Origin: Pseudonocardia autotrophica
GTDB lineage: Bacteria; Actinomycetota; Actinomycetes; Mycobacteriales; Pseudonocardiaceae
Length of the DNA: 64,000 nucleotides
Direction: 5' to 3'
Assembly (NCBI RefSeq): GCF_000717175.1
Contig: NZ_JNYD01000001.1
Coordinates: forward strand, 186,001 to 250,000
The translations under genes and the position numbers were made by a program. A model generated the notes under the pieces. That model worked only from the letters and a program-made list of their open reading frames with translations. It ran no database searches and had not been told where the DNA came from. This document shows, piece by piece, positions 31,863 to 42,000 of this stretch (positions are counted from its first letter, which is position 1; every line of letters starts with the position of its first letter).

Positions 31863-31885
31863 CCCCGCCCCGGAACTGGACGAAC

Positions 31886-31929
31886 GGCACCGTCGTGCGC
31901 GAGGTCCGCACGAGAGTGCCGCTCGTTCA
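31886..31929. repeat. Intergenic palindromic repeat, copy B
   Basis: This element matches copy A (66-109) at 37 of 44 positions. Stem 31888-31900 pairs with 31908-31920 (11 of 13) around the loop CGAGGTC, and further pairing extends outwards through GGACGAACG on the left. It lies between the convergent Lrp and NYN genes and covers the NYN stop codon, so it may act as a shared terminator. The 14 bases at its left edge (31879-31892) recur exactly at 49839-49852. Confidence 0.7.
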
Positions 31930-32301
31930 CAGGAGGGCGAGGAGGGCGCGGGGCTTCACCGTGCTGGCGCCGACCGCGTGGAGGAGTCGCGTGAGCTCGC
32001 GGTCCGCGGTCACCACGCACACGTCCTCGTCCCGTTCGCCGAGGTCGTGGGCGAGCTCGACCATCGCCGAGTCGCCGTCCCGCGGGGCGAGCAGCACGTC
32101 GAGGTCGTCGGGCACGTCGGCGCGTTTGGCCGCCCCCTCCAGCACCAGCAGAACCCGGTCGCCGAGCCCGGCCAGCGCCCCCGATCGCCGGGCCTCGGCG
32201 AGCTGCGCGGCGAGCCGGCCCGCCGCGCCCGCCCGGTCCCGCCACCAGCCGTCCGGGCGGGCGCCGACCACGTTGGCGCCGTCGACGATCAGGTGCCGCA
32301 C
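31927..32301 (-). CDS. NYN/YacP-like PIN-fold domain protein
   Basis: The 124-residue protein is a compact PIN-like domain: HLIVDGANVVGA at residues 3-14 (first acidic residue Asp7), VLLVLEGAAKRADVP, DGDSAMVELAH and DVCVVTADRELTRLL (acidic metal ligands). Such NYN domains are predicted RNases that may act in rRNA or tRNA processing. The GTG start lies 9 bases after the pgl stop, so it is the last gene of the tkt-to-pgl operon. Its link to the pentose phosphate pathway is unexplained. Confidence 0.75.
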   Translation of the reverse strand: MRHLIVDGANVVGARPDGWWRDRAGAAGRLAAQLAEARRSGALAGLGDRVLLVLEGAAKRADVPDDLDVLLAPRDGDSAMVELAHDLGERDEDVCVVTADRELTRLLHAVGASTVKPRALLALL

Positions 32302-32310
32302 GGATCGCCG

Positions 32311-33090
32311 CTACGGGTTGCGCAGGTCCGACGGCAGCTTCGACGCGGCCGCGCGGTCGAGCAGCCAGCGGGTGCGCAGCCGGCCGCGGGCACCCGCGAC
32401 CGGGATCGCGACCTCACCCGCCCCGCCGAGCGCCATGCTCACGGCCGCGGCCTTCTCCTCGCCGGCCGTGACGATCCAGACCTCCTGGGAGGTGCGGATG
32501 GCCGGGAGCGACAGCGAGACGCGGGTCGGCGGCGGCTTGGGGCAGTTGTAGACCGGCACCACGGTCCGCTCGGTCTCGTAGACCGCCGGCGACTCGGGAA
32601 AGACCGAGGCCGTGTGCCCCTCGCCCCCCATGCCGAGCAGCGTGATCTCGAACGCGGGCACGTCCCCGTGGTCCTCGGGCCGCGCCTTGCGGGCCAGCAG
32701 GTCGGCGTACTCCGCGGCCGCCTCGTCCGCCCCCGACGGACCGGTGCCCACGTCCGCGCCCATCGGGTAGACCAGCGACGGGTCGACGTCGACGTGGTCG
32801 AGCAGCGCCTCGCGGGCCTGGGTCTCGTTCCGCTCGGGGTCGCCGGCGGGCAGGAAGCGCTCGTCGCCCCAGTAGAACTCCACGCGCGACCAGTCCACCG
32901 CGGCCCGGGCCGGCGAGTCCCGGATGTGCGCGAGGAGCTTGATGCCCACCCCGCCGCCGGTCAGCACCAGGCGCGGGATGTTCCCCGTGGCCTGCAGGTC
33001 GACGAGCCGGGTGACCAGCCGCGCCGCCGTGGCGGCGGCCAGCACGTCGGCGTCGGAGTGGAGGGCGATCTCGGGAGCGCCGCCGCTCAC
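32311..33090 (-). CDS. pgl: 6-phosphogluconolactonase
   Basis: It hydrolyses 6-phosphogluconolactone to 6-phosphogluconate, the second step of the oxidative pentose phosphate pathway. In 259 residues the family features are LVLTGGGVGIKLL, WSRVEFYWGDERFLP, LLGMGGEGHTASVFPESPA and the C-terminal SLSLPAIRTSQEVWIVTAG. The GTG start overlaps the opcA stop by four bases. It is part of the tkt-tal-pgi-zwf-opcA-pgl operon shared with mycobacteria and Streptomyces. Confidence 0.94.
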   Translation of the reverse strand: MSGGAPEIALHSDADVLAAATAARLVTRLVDLQATGNIPRLVLTGGGVGIKLLAHIRDSPARAAVDWSRVEFYWGDERFLPAGDPERNETQAREALLDHVDVDPSLVYPMGADVGTGPSGADEAAAEYADLLARKARPEDHGDVPAFEITLLGMGGEGHTASVFPESPAVYETERTVVPVYNCPKPPPTRVSLSLPAIRTSQEVWIVTAGEEKAAAVSMALGGAGEVAIPVAGARGRLRTRWLLDRAAASKLPSDLRNP

Positions 33091-34031
33091 ACCTTCACCG
33101 CCGTCCGGCCGCGGGAGATGTTGTCGACGCCGGCGAGGGCCTCGCCGTAGGTGTCGTCCGGGTCGAGCCGGCGCAGCTCCTCGGCGAGGCAGTCCGGCAC
33201 GCCGCGGCGGGCCAGCGCGATCATCCGGTCCGGCTGGCCGGGCTGCGACAGCGTGGCCGTCTTGCCGTCCGGCCGGATCAGCTCGACCGCACCCGACGCC
33301 CGGCTGAGCCGGACCAGCGACATGCCCTGGCCGCGCGAGGCGGGGGAGCGCTTGACCTTCACCCCGAGCCGGGTGACCAGCCAGCCCGCGAGCAGGTCGG
33401 TCGACGGCGAGACCTGCTCGCCGGCCACCAGCGCGCCGGTGACCTCGTCGTGCGGCGGGAAGTCGAGCGCCGCCGCAAGCAGCGCGCGCCACTGGGTGAG
33501 CCGGGTCCAGGTGAGGTCGGTGTCGCCGGCGACGTGGTGCGCCCGGCGCTGCTCGAACGCCTTGATCGGGTTCTTCGACGACAGCGCGTCGGTGATCCGG
33601 CGCTGGGCGAGCTGGCCGATGGGGTCCTCGGCCGGGACGGCCGGGGCCTCCTCCGGCCACCAGGCGACGACCGGGGCGTCGGGCAGCAGCAGCGGCATCA
33701 CCATGCCGGCGCCGGCCTCACCCCCGGCCAACGCGCCGTAGCCGCGCAGCACGATCACCTCGCTGGCGCCGGCGTCCCCACCGACCCGGATCTGCGCGTC
33801 CAGCCGGGCCGCGGCCTTGCGCTGGCCGCGCGCCAGGACGATCACCCGGCAGGGGTGCTCGCGGCTCGCGGTGTTGGCGGCCTCGATGGCGCTCTCGATC
33901 GCGGCCCCGTCGTCCGTGACGACGACGAGGGTGAGCACGCGGCCGAGGGCGAGCACGCCGCCGCGCTCGCGCAGCTCGACCAGCTTCTTGTTCACCGCCG
34001 AGGTGTTGCTCGACGGCAGGTCGACGATCAT
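33087..34031 (-). CDS. opcA: Glucose-6-phosphate dehydrogenase assembly protein OpcA
   Basis: OpcA is needed for full activity of glucose-6-phosphate dehydrogenase in actinobacteria and cyanobacteria. The 314-residue protein starts MIVDLPSSNTSAVNKKLVEL, a family hallmark, and contains SREHPCRVIVL, LPDAPVVAWWPEEAP and DLTWTRLTQWRALLAAALD. It lies 10 bases downstream of zwf and overlaps pgl, matching its functional partner genes. Confidence 0.95.
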   Translation of the reverse strand: MIVDLPSSNTSAVNKKLVELRERGGVLALGRVLTLVVVTDDGAAIESAIEAANTASREHPCRVIVLARGQRKAAARLDAQIRVGGDAGASEVIVLRGYGALAGGEAGAGMVMPLLLPDAPVVAWWPEEAPAVPAEDPIGQLAQRRITDALSSKNPIKAFEQRRAHHVAGDTDLTWTRLTQWRALLAAALDFPPHDEVTGALVAGEQVSPSTDLLAGWLVTRLGVKVKRSPASRGQGMSLVRLSRASGAVELIRPDGKTATLSQPGQPDRMIALARRGVPDCLAEELRRLDPDDTYGEALAGVDNISRGRTAVKV

Positions 34032-34041
34032 CCGGGGCTCC

Positions 34042-35604
34042 TTACGGCCGGCGCCAGCTGCGGCCGGTACGGGCGAGCATCTCGTTGGCCTGCTCCGGGC
34101 CCCAGCTGCCGGCGGGGTACGGCGGTGGGCCCTCGGGCAGCGCGTGCCAGTGGTCGATGACCGGGTCGAGGATCTCCCAGGACCGCTCGACCTCGTCGTT
34201 CACCGGGAACAGCGAGGGCTCGCCGAGCAGCACGTCGAGGATCAGCCGCTCGTAGGCCTCGGGGGAGGCCTCGGTGAACGCGGTGCCGTAGCCGAAGTCC
34301 ATGGTGACGTCCCGGACCTCCATCTGGCTGCCCGGCACCTTCGACCCGAACCGCATGGTGACGCCCTCGTCCGGCTGCACCCGGATGACCAGCGCGTTCT
34401 GCCCGAGCTCCTCCGTCATCGTGGAGTCGAACGGCAGGTGCGGCGCCCGCTTGAACACGACGGCGATCTCGGTGACCCGGCGACCGAGGCGCTTGCCGGT
34501 GCGCAGGTAGAAGGGGACGCCCGCCCAGCGCCGGGTCTCGATCTCGCAGGTGATCGCGGCGAAGGTCTCGGTGGTGGAGTTCGGGTCGTAGCCCTCCTCC
34601 TCCTTGAGCCCGCGGACCAGCTCACCGCCCTGCCAGCCGCCGCTGTACTGCCCGCGGGCGGTGGTCTCGTCGAGCGGCTGGACCAGCTTCGTCGCCCGCA
34701 GCACCTTGATCTTCTCGCCGCGCAGCTCGTCGGAGGAGAAGGAGGTCGGCTCCTCCATCGCCGTGAAGGCGAGCAGCTGCAGCAGGTGGTTCTGGATGAC
34801 GTCCCGAGCGGCGCCGATGCCGTCGTAGTACCCCGCGCGCCCGCCCAGGCCGATGTCCTCGGCCATCGTGATCTGCACGTGGTCGACGTAGTTGCTGTTC
34901 CAGATGGGCTCGAACAGCTGGTTGGCGAAGCGCAGCGCCAGGACGTTCTGCACCGTCTCCTTCCCGAGGTAGTGGTCGATCCGGAAGACCGAGTCCTCGG
35001 GGAAGACGTCGTTGACGATCGCGTTGAGCTCCTTGGCCGACTGCAGGTCGTGGCCGAAGGGCTTCTCGATGACGACGCGGCGCCACTGGTCGGCGTCCTG
35101 CGCGGACAGGCCCGACCGCGCCAGCTGCTTGCACACCACCGGGAAGGCCGACGGCGGGATCGACAGGTAGAAGGCGTGGTTGCCGCCGGTGCCGCGGACC
35201 CGGTCGAGATCGCGCACGGTCTGCTCGAGCCGGTCGAACGCGTCGTCGTCGTCGAAGGTGCCCTGCACGAAGCGGAAGCCCTCCGCGAGCCGGTCCCACA
35301 CCTCCTGCCGGAACGGCGTGCGCGCGTGCTGCTTCACGGCCTCGTACACGACCTGGCCGAAGTCCTGCGCGTCCCAGTCCCGGCGGGCGAAGCCGGTGAG
35401 CGCGAAGCCCGGCGGCAGCAGCCCGCGGTTGGCGAGGTCGTAGATGGCCGGCATCAGCTTCTTGCGCGACAGGTCACCGGTCACACCGAAGATCACGAGC
35501 CCGCACGGGCCCGCGATGCGGGGGAGCCGCTTGTCGCGGGGGTCCCGCAGCGGATTCACCCAGTGCGCGGTCGTCGCGGGGATGCCCTTGGTCCCGCTGG
35601 TCAT
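34042..35604 (-). CDS. zwf: Glucose-6-phosphate dehydrogenase
   Basis: It oxidises glucose-6-phosphate to 6-phosphogluconolactone and makes NADPH. In 520 residues the coenzyme site FGVTGDLSRKKLMPA is near residue 39, the active site is RIDHYLGKE (His as base), and VIEKPFGHDL is the conserved lysine-proline segment. ATG 35604 is preceded by a purine-rich stretch. NADPH from this step may also feed the nearby ribD reductase and P450 reductase, though that is not specific evidence of coupling. Confidence 0.97.
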   Translation of the reverse strand: MTSGTKGIPATTAHWVNPLRDPRDKRLPRIAGPCGLVIFGVTGDLSRKKLMPAIYDLANRGLLPPGFALTGFARRDWDAQDFGQVVYEAVKQHARTPFRQEVWDRLAEGFRFVQGTFDDDDAFDRLEQTVRDLDRVRGTGGNHAFYLSIPPSAFPVVCKQLARSGLSAQDADQWRRVVIEKPFGHDLQSAKELNAIVNDVFPEDSVFRIDHYLGKETVQNVLALRFANQLFEPIWNSNYVDHVQITMAEDIGLGGRAGYYDGIGAARDVIQNHLLQLLAFTAMEEPTSFSSDELRGEKIKVLRATKLVQPLDETTARGQYSGGWQGGELVRGLKEEEGYDPNSTTETFAAITCEIETRRWAGVPFYLRTGKRLGRRVTEIAVVFKRAPHLPFDSTMTEELGQNALVIRVQPDEGVTMRFGSKVPGSQMEVRDVTMDFGYGTAFTEASPEAYERLILDVLLGEPSLFPVNDEVERSWEILDPVIDHWHALPEGPPPYPAGSWGPEQANEMLARTGRSWRRP

Positions 35605-35641
35605 GACACGCTCCGTCTCTCGGCTCGGTCTCTCGGCTCGA

Positions 35642-37402
35642 TCAGTCGGTCCGGGTCGCCGGACCCGGGCGCAGCCCCTGGACCGCGCGGGCGAGCGAGA
35701 CGAGCCCGGCCACCCGGTCCGCGAGGTGCAGCCGCAGCACGGGGACGCCCCGTGCCGCGACGTCGGCCGCGACGCTGCCTGCCTCGGTCAGCGCCAGACT
35801 AGTCAGGGCGGGCCCGGGATCGGGAACGAGATCGTCCGGCGGGTCGCCCGTGACCAGGCAGAGGACACCCGGTCGGGGGTCGTCCCGGCGGAACGGCGCC
35901 AGCACACCGCGGTCCCGCGGGCCCCAGCCGAACGTCACGGGCACGCCCGCCCGCCGGGCCAGCTCGCCGCGCAGCACGGCCACGGACGCGTCGTCGGCCG
36001 GGTCCAGCCACACGGAGAGGGCCAGGTGCCCGCCCGGCGGGACGGCGTCGACCAGCGCCTGCAACGCGGTGCCGGGATCGCCGGCCCCGCCGCTCAGCGA
36101 CTCCGCCGCGTGGACGTCGACGAGGCCGTCCGACCCCAGCCGCGGAAGGGGCCCCGGTGCGGTCGCGCCCGCGGTGGCGGGGGCCTCGGGGCCGAAGGCC
36201 TCGCCGTCGAGCAGGCGGGAGGCCGCCGCGGCGGCGTACTGCCACAGCAGCAGCTCGGCGCCCAGCGGGCCGCCGGTGCGCACGATCTCGTCGGCGGGGT
36301 CGCCGGCGAGGTCCTCGTCGTCGTCACTGCCCTCGTCCGGGTCGTCGCCCACCCCGGTGACCTCGGCGAGCAACGCGTCGACGGTCGGCTCGACGCCCGC
36401 GTGCCCGATGCTGCCGCCGGACCTCCCGTCGAGGAGCTCGGACAGGTCGTCCGGCGCGGCGTCGGGGTGCCGGGCGGAGGCGGGTGCGAGGGTCGGCCCG
36501 TCCGGCAGCCCGTCGGGATCGGTCCCGTCGACGAGCACCGGCGAGCCCCCGGCCGCGGCGACCAGCGCGGCGACCCACTCCGCCAGTGCCGGCGGGCCCT
36601 CGGCGGGGTCGAGGCGCACCGCCCCCGCCCCGACGGCGACCAGCACCCCGGCCAGCTCCAGCGCGGGGTTCTCCGCCTCGTCGGCGGTGAGCAGCTCGGC
36701 CACCGACCGGGCGTCGTCGAGCGCCTCGCCGACCGGCGCCCCGGCGAGGCCGGCGGGCACCAGCCCGGGTGCCCCGAGCACGGACCACGCGCCGGGCACG
36801 TCCCGCTCGGTGGTGATCACGACGGATCCGGCGGCGCGGGCGCTCTCGTCGAGCGGCGAGCCGGCCTCGGTGAGGACCACGGTGCGCTCCGCCGCCCGGC
36901 GTGCGCCGACCTCCTCGGCGACGGCCGCGGTGAGCAGCTCGTGCACCGCCGCGATCCACGGCGTGTCGCCCGCCGGGTCCGCGACGACGAGCACCGTTCC
37001 GCTCAGGTCGGCGGCCAGCGCGTGCGAGACCGCGCCGGGATCGGGGGAGTCGAGCACCCGGAGCAGGCCGGACTCGCCGGCGAGGACCTGCGCACCGAGG
37101 GTCCAGCGCGCATCGCCGACGAGCAGCACGCGCGCGGCGCCCTCCACGCGGAACGCCTCGCGCAGGGCGTCGACCTGGCCGACGAGCGGGCGCGAGGTGC
37201 GGGGCAGCGCCGCCCAGCCCAGGCCGTCGCCGGCGGCCGGGCCCCACGCGGAGGGGTCCGCGTCGGTGATCCGGGACGCGACGACGTCCGTGGCGAGCTC
37301 GGTGGCGATCCGCCGGGCCTCGCGGGCCAGCGGACCGGTGCCGGGACGGGAACCGCCGCCGAGCTCCACGACGGGGAGCCCGACGGCGGGTCGCGAGGTC
37401 AC
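35642..37402 (-). CDS. Divergent glucose-6-phosphate isomerase-like protein
   Basis: The position between tal and zwf and the 586-residue length mark this as the actinobacterial pgi of the pathway operon. However, it has lost the classical signatures. Where PGI has GGRFSxLxAFGLVP it reads VPGAWSVLGAPGLVPAGLAG (202-221), so the conserved arginine is missing. Where PGI has a F-D-Q-P-x-V-E segment it reads AFGPEAP. The SIS-type sugar-phosphate-binding pattern is only weakly visible. A long acidic segment (DDPDEGSDDDEDLAGDPAD) interrupts the C-terminal half. It may be a non-catalytic relative acting as an assembly or regulatory subunit, or a very divergent isomerase. Confidence 0.65.
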   Translation of the reverse strand: MTSRPAVGLPVVELGGGSRPGTGPLAREARRIATELATDVVASRITDADPSAWGPAAGDGLGWAALPRTSRPLVGQVDALREAFRVEGAARVLLVGDARWTLGAQVLAGESGLLRVLDSPDPGAVSHALAADLSGTVLVVADPAGDTPWIAAVHELLTAAVAEEVGARRAAERTVVLTEAGSPLDESARAAGSVVITTERDVPGAWSVLGAPGLVPAGLAGAPVGEALDDARSVAELLTADEAENPALELAGVLVAVGAGAVRLDPAEGPPALAEWVAALVAAAGGSPVLVDGTDPDGLPDGPTLAPASARHPDAAPDDLSELLDGRSGGSIGHAGVEPTVDALLAEVTGVGDDPDEGSDDDEDLAGDPADEIVRTGGPLGAELLLWQYAAAAASRLLDGEAFGPEAPATAGATAPGPLPRLGSDGLVDVHAAESLSGGAGDPGTALQALVDAVPPGGHLALSVWLDPADDASVAVLRGELARRAGVPVTFGWGPRDRGVLAPFRRDDPRPGVLCLVTGDPPDDLVPDPGPALTSLALTEAGSVAADVAARGVPVLRLHLADRVAGLVSLARAVQGLRPGPATRTD

Positions 37403-37448
37403 GGGGGTGAGCCTCCTGGGGTCGTGCGGTGCGGCCTGGTTCGCGGCC

Positions 37449-38561
37449 CTACTTCGCGGCGTCGAGCTGCTGCTGCACCGACTCCTGCAGCTCGGACCAC
37501 GACTTCTCGAACTTGTCCACGCCCTCGTTCTCGAGGGTGAGGAAGACGTCCGTGAGGTCGATGCCGACGCGCTCGAGGTCGTCGAACACCTGCTGCGCCT
37601 CGGCGGCGGTGCCGGTGACCTTGTCGCCCTCCACCTCGCCGTGGTCGGCGAAGGCCTGCAGGGTCTTCTCCGGCATGGTGTTGACGACGTTCGGGACCAC
37701 GAGCTCGGTGATGTACATCGTGTCCGGGTACTCGGGGTTCTTCACGCCGGTCGAGGCCCACAGCGGCCGCTGCCGCCGGGCGCCCTTGGCCTCCAGCGCG
37801 GCCCACCGCTCGGAGCCGAAGACCTCCTCGTAGGCGGCGAAGGCCAGCCGCGAGTTGGCGACGCCCGCCTTGCCCTTGAGCGCCTTGGCCTCGTCCGTGC
37901 CGATCTTGTCGAGCCGCGCGTCGATCTCGGTGTCCACCCGGGACACGAAGAACGAGGCGACCGACGCGATCCGGGAGAGCTCCTGGCCGTTCTTGTCGGC
38001 CTGCTCGAGGCCGCTGAGGAACGCCTCCATGACGGCCTTGTACCGCTCGACCGAGAAGATCAACGTGACGTTGACGCTCACGCCCTCGGACAGCGCGCGG
38101 GTGATGGCCGGCAGGCCGGGCTCGGTGGCCGGGATCTTCACCAGCAGGTTCGGCCGGTCGACGGCCTTCCACAGGTCGAGCGCCTGGGCGACGGTGGCCT
38201 CGGTGTCCCGGGCCAGGGTCGGGTCGACCTCGAGCGACACGCGCCCGTCGATCCCCTGGGTGGCCTCCCAGGTGCCGCTGAAGACGTCGCAGGCCTGCTG
38301 CACGTCCGCCACGGTGATCTCGCGGATCGACGCCGCGATGTCCGCGCCGCGGCCCGCCAGCTCGTTGACCTGCGCGTTGTAGGCCTCGCCGTTCTTCAAC
38401 GCGGCGGCGAAGATGGTCGGGTTGGTGGTGACGCCGACGACGGACCGCTCGGTGATCAGCTCGACCAGGTTGCCGGACGTGATCCGCTCGCGGGACAGGT
38501 CGTCGAGCCAGATGGAGACGCCCGCCTCGGACAGCGCGGCGAGCCGTTCGTTGGTGCTCAT
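37449..38561 (-). CDS. tal: Transaldolase
   Basis: It moves a three-carbon unit between sugar phosphates in the non-oxidative pentose phosphate pathway. The 370-residue length is that of the long actinobacterial form. Key residues are the Schiff-base Lys142 in LLVKIPAT, with [14 protein letters not shown] at about residues 42-55 and [15 protein letters not shown] downstream. The ATG has GAAGGAG upstream. It lies 29 bases after tkt in one operon. Confidence 0.96.
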   Translation of the reverse strand: MSTNERLAALSEAGVSIWLDDLSRERITSGNLVELITERSVVGVTTNPTIFAAALKNGEAYNAQVNELAGRGADIAASIREITVADVQQACDVFSGTWEATQGIDGRVSLEVDPTLARDTEATVAQALDLWKAVDRPNLLVKIPATEPGLPAITRALSEGVSVNVTLIFSVERYKAVMEAFLSGLEQADKNGQELSRIASVASFFVSRVDTEIDARLDKIGTDEAKALKGKAGVANSRLAFAAYEEVFGSERWAALEAKGARRQRPLWASTGVKNPEYPDTMYITELVVPNVVNTMPEKTLQAFADHGEVEGDKVTGTAAEAQQVFDDLERVGIDLTDVFLTLENEGVDKFEKSWSELQESVQQQLDAAK

Positions 38562-38590
38562 TGCCGGTACTCCTTCTTCAGGTGGCGGGT

Positions 38591-40684
38591 TCAGGACTTG
38601 CCGAGGCTCGCGCGGGCGGCGTCGACGACGGCCTCCGGCGTGAAGCCGAACTTCTCGAACAGCGTGGCCGCGTCGGCGCTGGCGCCGTAGTGCTCGATGC
38701 TCACGATCCGCCCGGCGTCGCCGACGAACCGGTACCACGGCATCGCGATGCCGGCCTCGACCGCGACGCGGGCCTTCACCGACGGCGGGAGCACCGAGTC
38801 GCGGTACGCGGCGTCCTGCGCGTCGAACCACTCCACGCAGGGCATGGACACCACACGGGTGGGAACGCCGTCCGCCTCGAGGGTCTTCCGGGCGGCGACC
38901 GCCAACTGGACCTCGGAACCGGTGGCGATGATCACGACCTGCGGGTCGCCGTCGGAGGCGTCCGCCAGGACGTAGCCGCCCTTCTTGACGCCCTCGACCG
39001 AGGTGCCCTCCAGCGTCGGCACGTTCTGCCGGGTGAGCGCCATGCCGACCGGGCCGTCCTGCCACTCGATGGTGGCCTTCCAGCCGGCGGCGGTCTCGTT
39101 CGCGTCCGCCGGGCGCAGGACGGAGAGGTTCGGGATCGCACGCAGCGCGGCGAGGTGCTCGATCGGCTGGTGGGTCGGGCCGTCCTCACCGAGGCCGATG
39201 GAGTCGTGCGTCCACACGAAGATGGCCGCCGACTTCATCAGCGAGCCGAGCCGCACCGCCGGCCGCATGTAGTCGCTGAACTGCAGGAAGGTGCCGCCGT
39301 ACGGGCGGGTCGGGCCGTGCAGGGCGATGCCGTTGAGGATCGCGCCCATCGCGTGCTCGCGGACGCCGAAGTGCAGCGTGCGGCCGTAGGGGGTGGCGTT
39401 CCACATCTTGGTGGCGGCGCTCTTGGGGCCGAACGAGTCGGCGCCCTCCATCGTGGTGTTGTTGCTCTCGGCCAGGTCGGCCGAGCCGCCCCACAGCTCC
39501 GGCAGCACCGGGGCCAGCGCCTTCAGCACCTCGCCCGACGCCTTGCGCGTGGCGAGGCCCTTCGCGTCCGGCTCCCAGGTGGGCAGCGCGTCGGCCCAGC
39601 CGTCCGGCAGGGCGTTGGCCAGCAGCCGGTCGAAGAGCTGCTTGCGCTCCGGCTCGCGCATGGCCCAGTCGTCGAAGGCGTTGCGCCAGTGGTCGATGGC
39701 GCCGCCCTGGCGCTCGCCGACCGAGCGGGTGTGCTCGAGCACCTCGGGGGCGATCTGGAAGCTCTCGTCCGGGTCGAAGCCGAGGATGCGCTTGACCTCG
39801 GCGACCTCGTCCGCACCCAGGGCGGAGCCGTGCGCCTTGCCCGTGTTCATCTTGGTCGGCGCCGGGAAGCCGATGACCGTCCGGAGCAGGATGAACGAGG
39901 GGCGGCCGGTCTCGGCCTTGGCCTTCTCGATCGCCTCGAGGATCCCCGAGACGTTCTCGCCGCCCTCGACGACCTGGACGTGCCAGCCGTAGGCCTCGTA
40001 GCGCTTCGCGGTGTCCTCGGACAGCGCGATGGTGGTGTCGTCCTCGATGGAGATCTTGTTGTCGTCGTAGAAGACGACCAGGTTGCCGAGCTCCTGGCGG
40101 CCCGCGATGGACGACGCCTCGCTGGTCACGCCCTCCTCGATGTCCCCGTCGGAGGCGATGACGTAGATGAAGTGGTCGAACGGCGAGGACCCCTCGGGGG
40201 CGTCCGGGTCGAACAGGCCGCGCTCGCGGCGCGAGGCGATGGCCATGCCGACCGCGGAGGACAGGCCCTGGCCGAGCGGCCCCGTCGTCATCTCGACGCC
40301 GTTGGGGGTGGCCTCCAGCTCCGGGTGGCCCGGGGTCTTGGAGCCCCAGGTCCGCAGCGCCTCCAGGTCCTCCATCTCCATGCCGTAGCCGGCGAGGAAG
40401 AGCTGGATGTAGAGCGTGAGGCTGGAGTGGCCGGCGGAGAGCACGAACCGGTCCCGCCCGACCCAGCCCGGGTCGCTCGGGTCGTGCCGCATGACGCGCT
40501 GGTAGAGCAGGTACGCCAGCGGCGCGAGGCTCATGGCGGTGCCGGGGTGACCGCTCCCGCACTTCTGCACGGCGTCGGCCGCGAGCACGCGGATCGTGTC
40601 GACGGCCCGCTTGTCCAGCTCGGTCCAGTCGTCCGGAACGTGCGCCGTGGTCAGCGCTGCGATGTCGGGCTCCGTCACAGACAC
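38591..40684 (-). CDS. tkt: Transketolase
   Basis: This thiamine-diphosphate enzyme transfers two-carbon units in the non-oxidative pentose phosphate pathway. The 697-residue protein has the N-terminal SGHPGTAMS, the TPP motif beginning [10 protein letters not shown] and ending with DDNKISI, the catalytic GVREHAMGA and the [15 protein letters not shown] block. GTG 40684 was chosen because AGGAG lies 8 bases upstream; a longer start at 40738 would lie before this site. It is the first gene of the pathway operon. Confidence 0.97.
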   Translation of the reverse strand: MSVTEPDIAALTTAHVPDDWTELDKRAVDTIRVLAADAVQKCGSGHPGTAMSLAPLAYLLYQRVMRHDPSDPGWVGRDRFVLSAGHSSLTLYIQLFLAGYGMEMEDLEALRTWGSKTPGHPELEATPNGVEMTTGPLGQGLSSAVGMAIASRRERGLFDPDAPEGSSPFDHFIYVIASDGDIEEGVTSEASSIAGRQELGNLVVFYDDNKISIEDDTTIALSEDTAKRYEAYGWHVQVVEGGENVSGILEAIEKAKAETGRPSFILLRTVIGFPAPTKMNTGKAHGSALGADEVAEVKRILGFDPDESFQIAPEVLEHTRSVGERQGGAIDHWRNAFDDWAMREPERKQLFDRLLANALPDGWADALPTWEPDAKGLATRKASGEVLKALAPVLPELWGGSADLAESNNTTMEGADSFGPKSAATKMWNATPYGRTLHFGVREHAMGAILNGIALHGPTRPYGGTFLQFSDYMRPAVRLGSLMKSAAIFVWTHDSIGLGEDGPTHQPIEHLAALRAIPNLSVLRPADANETAAGWKATIEWQDGPVGMALTRQNVPTLEGTSVEGVKKGGYVLADASDGDPQVVIIATGSEVQLAVAARKTLEADGVPTRVVSMPCVEWFDAQDAAYRDSVLPPSVKARVAVEAGIAMPWYRFVGDAGRIVSIEHYGASADAATLFEKFGFTPEAVVDAARASLGKS

Positions 40685-41003
40685 GCCTGAAGCTCCTGTC
40701 CTCGTGGGTGGGGGCGCCGACCTACCCGGCGAGGGCAACGTCCATGCCCCTCGGGTCCGCCACGTCCTCGACGGCGTGGACCGGTCGGCGCGTCCGGCTC
40801 GACCCCGGACTCTAGCGGCCGGGGGACGGACGCCGCCCGATCCTGCGTCGATCGGACACCGACGGGACTACCCCGGGACCCCGGCGCGCACTCCACCGGT
40901 TAGCATCGACGCGTTGTAGAAGTCGGTCCGTGGGCTGTGGGTTCGATACGGGCCGGTGGACGCGGCACCCACCACAGTCCGTCGGCATGCGAGGTAGCAA
41001 CTG
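40685..41003. promoter_or_regulatory. Divergent tkt/ctaB promoter region
   Basis: This 319-base gap holds no credible gene. A minus-strand TAGAGT (40814-40809) is the probable tkt -10 box, giving a leader of about 118 bases. A plus-strand TAGCAT (40901-40906) is the probable ctaB -10 box, with a leader of about 90 bases and GAGGT (40991-40995) near the start. No known riboswitch was recognised. Confidence 0.4.
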
Positions 41004-41987
41004 GTGAGCGCACCCGTCTCACACCGGGGAGCGGCCGAGAGGCCCGAGCGGACGGGCACCCCGGGGCAGGCGTCGCCGGCACCCGCCCGCGGCCGGCTCG
41101 CACGGTTCCGGGACACGGTGCGCGCCTATCTGGGCCTCACCAAGACGCGCATCATCGAGCAGCTGCTCGTGGTCACGGTCCCGGCGATGATCCTCGCCGA
41201 GCGCGCCATGCCGTCGGTCTGGCTGATCCTGGCCACCCTGGTCGGCGGCGCGATGGCCGCCGCGAGCGCGCACGCCCTCAACTGCGTGGCCGACGCCGAC
41301 ATCGACGCCAAGATGAAGCGCACGTCGCGGCGGCCCACCGCACGCGGCGAGGTGCCCCGGCGCAACGCACTGATCTTCGGCCTGGTGCTCGGCGCGCTGT
41401 CGGCGGTGTGGCTCTGGGCCACCACGAACCTGCTGTCCGCGTTGCTCTCGGTGGCCGCGATCGCGTTCTACGTGCTCGTCTACACGCTGGTGCTCAAGCG
41501 GCGGACCTCGCAGAACATCGTGTGGGGCGGCGCCGCGGGCTGCATGCCGGTGGTCATCGGCTGGTCGGCCGTCACCGGCACGGTCGGCTGGCCCGCCCTG
41601 GTGATGTTCGGTGTCATCTTCTTCTGGACGCCGCCGCACTTCTGGGCGCTGGCCATGAAGTACAAGGACGACTACGCCGCCGCCGAGGTGCCGATGCTCC
41701 CGGTCGTGGCCACGCCGCGGCAGGTGTCGGTGCGGATCGTCGCCTACTCCTGGGTGATGGCGCTGTGGACCTTCCTGCTGCTGCCGGTCACCTCGTGGAT
41801 CTACGCCGCGTTCGCACTGGCCGGCGGCGTCTACTTCGTGGTCTCGGCGCACCGGCTGCACGCCGGGGTCAAGGCGGGCCGGGAGGTGGCGCCGATGCGG
41901 CTGTTCCACCTCTCCAACCTCTACCTCTGCGGCCTCTTCCTCACCATCGCCGTCGACGCCGCGATCGGCCTGCCGACCGTCCTCTGA
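41004..41987 (+). CDS. ctaB: Heme O synthase (protoheme IX farnesyltransferase)
   Basis: It adds a farnesyl chain to heme b, the first step toward heme A for cytochrome oxidase. The 327-residue UbiA-type membrane protein has about nine transmembrane helices. The active-site signature [19 protein letters not shown] (residues 94-112) carries the Asp-rich motif that binds farnesyl diphosphate. The second motif is in the [16 protein letters not shown] region. Start GTG 41004. ctaA, the next enzyme, is 4 kb away on the other strand. A long perfect inverted repeat follows the stop. Confidence 0.96.
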   Translation: MSAPVSHRGAAERPERTGTPGQASPAPARGRLARFRDTVRAYLGLTKTRIIEQLLVVTVPAMILAERAMPSVWLILATLVGGAMAAASAHALNCVADADIDAKMKRTSRRPTARGEVPRRNALIFGLVLGALSAVWLWATTNLLSALLSVAAIAFYVLVYTLVLKRRTSQNIVWGGAAGCMPVVIGWSAVTGTVGWPALVMFGVIFFWTPPHFWALAMKYKDDYAAAEVPMLPVVATPRQVSVRIVAYSWVMALWTFLLLPVTSWIYAAFALAGGVYFVVSAHRLHAGVKAGREVAPMRLFHLSNLYLCGLFLTIAVDAAIGLPTVL

Positions 41988-42000
41988 CCTGCGGCTTCGC

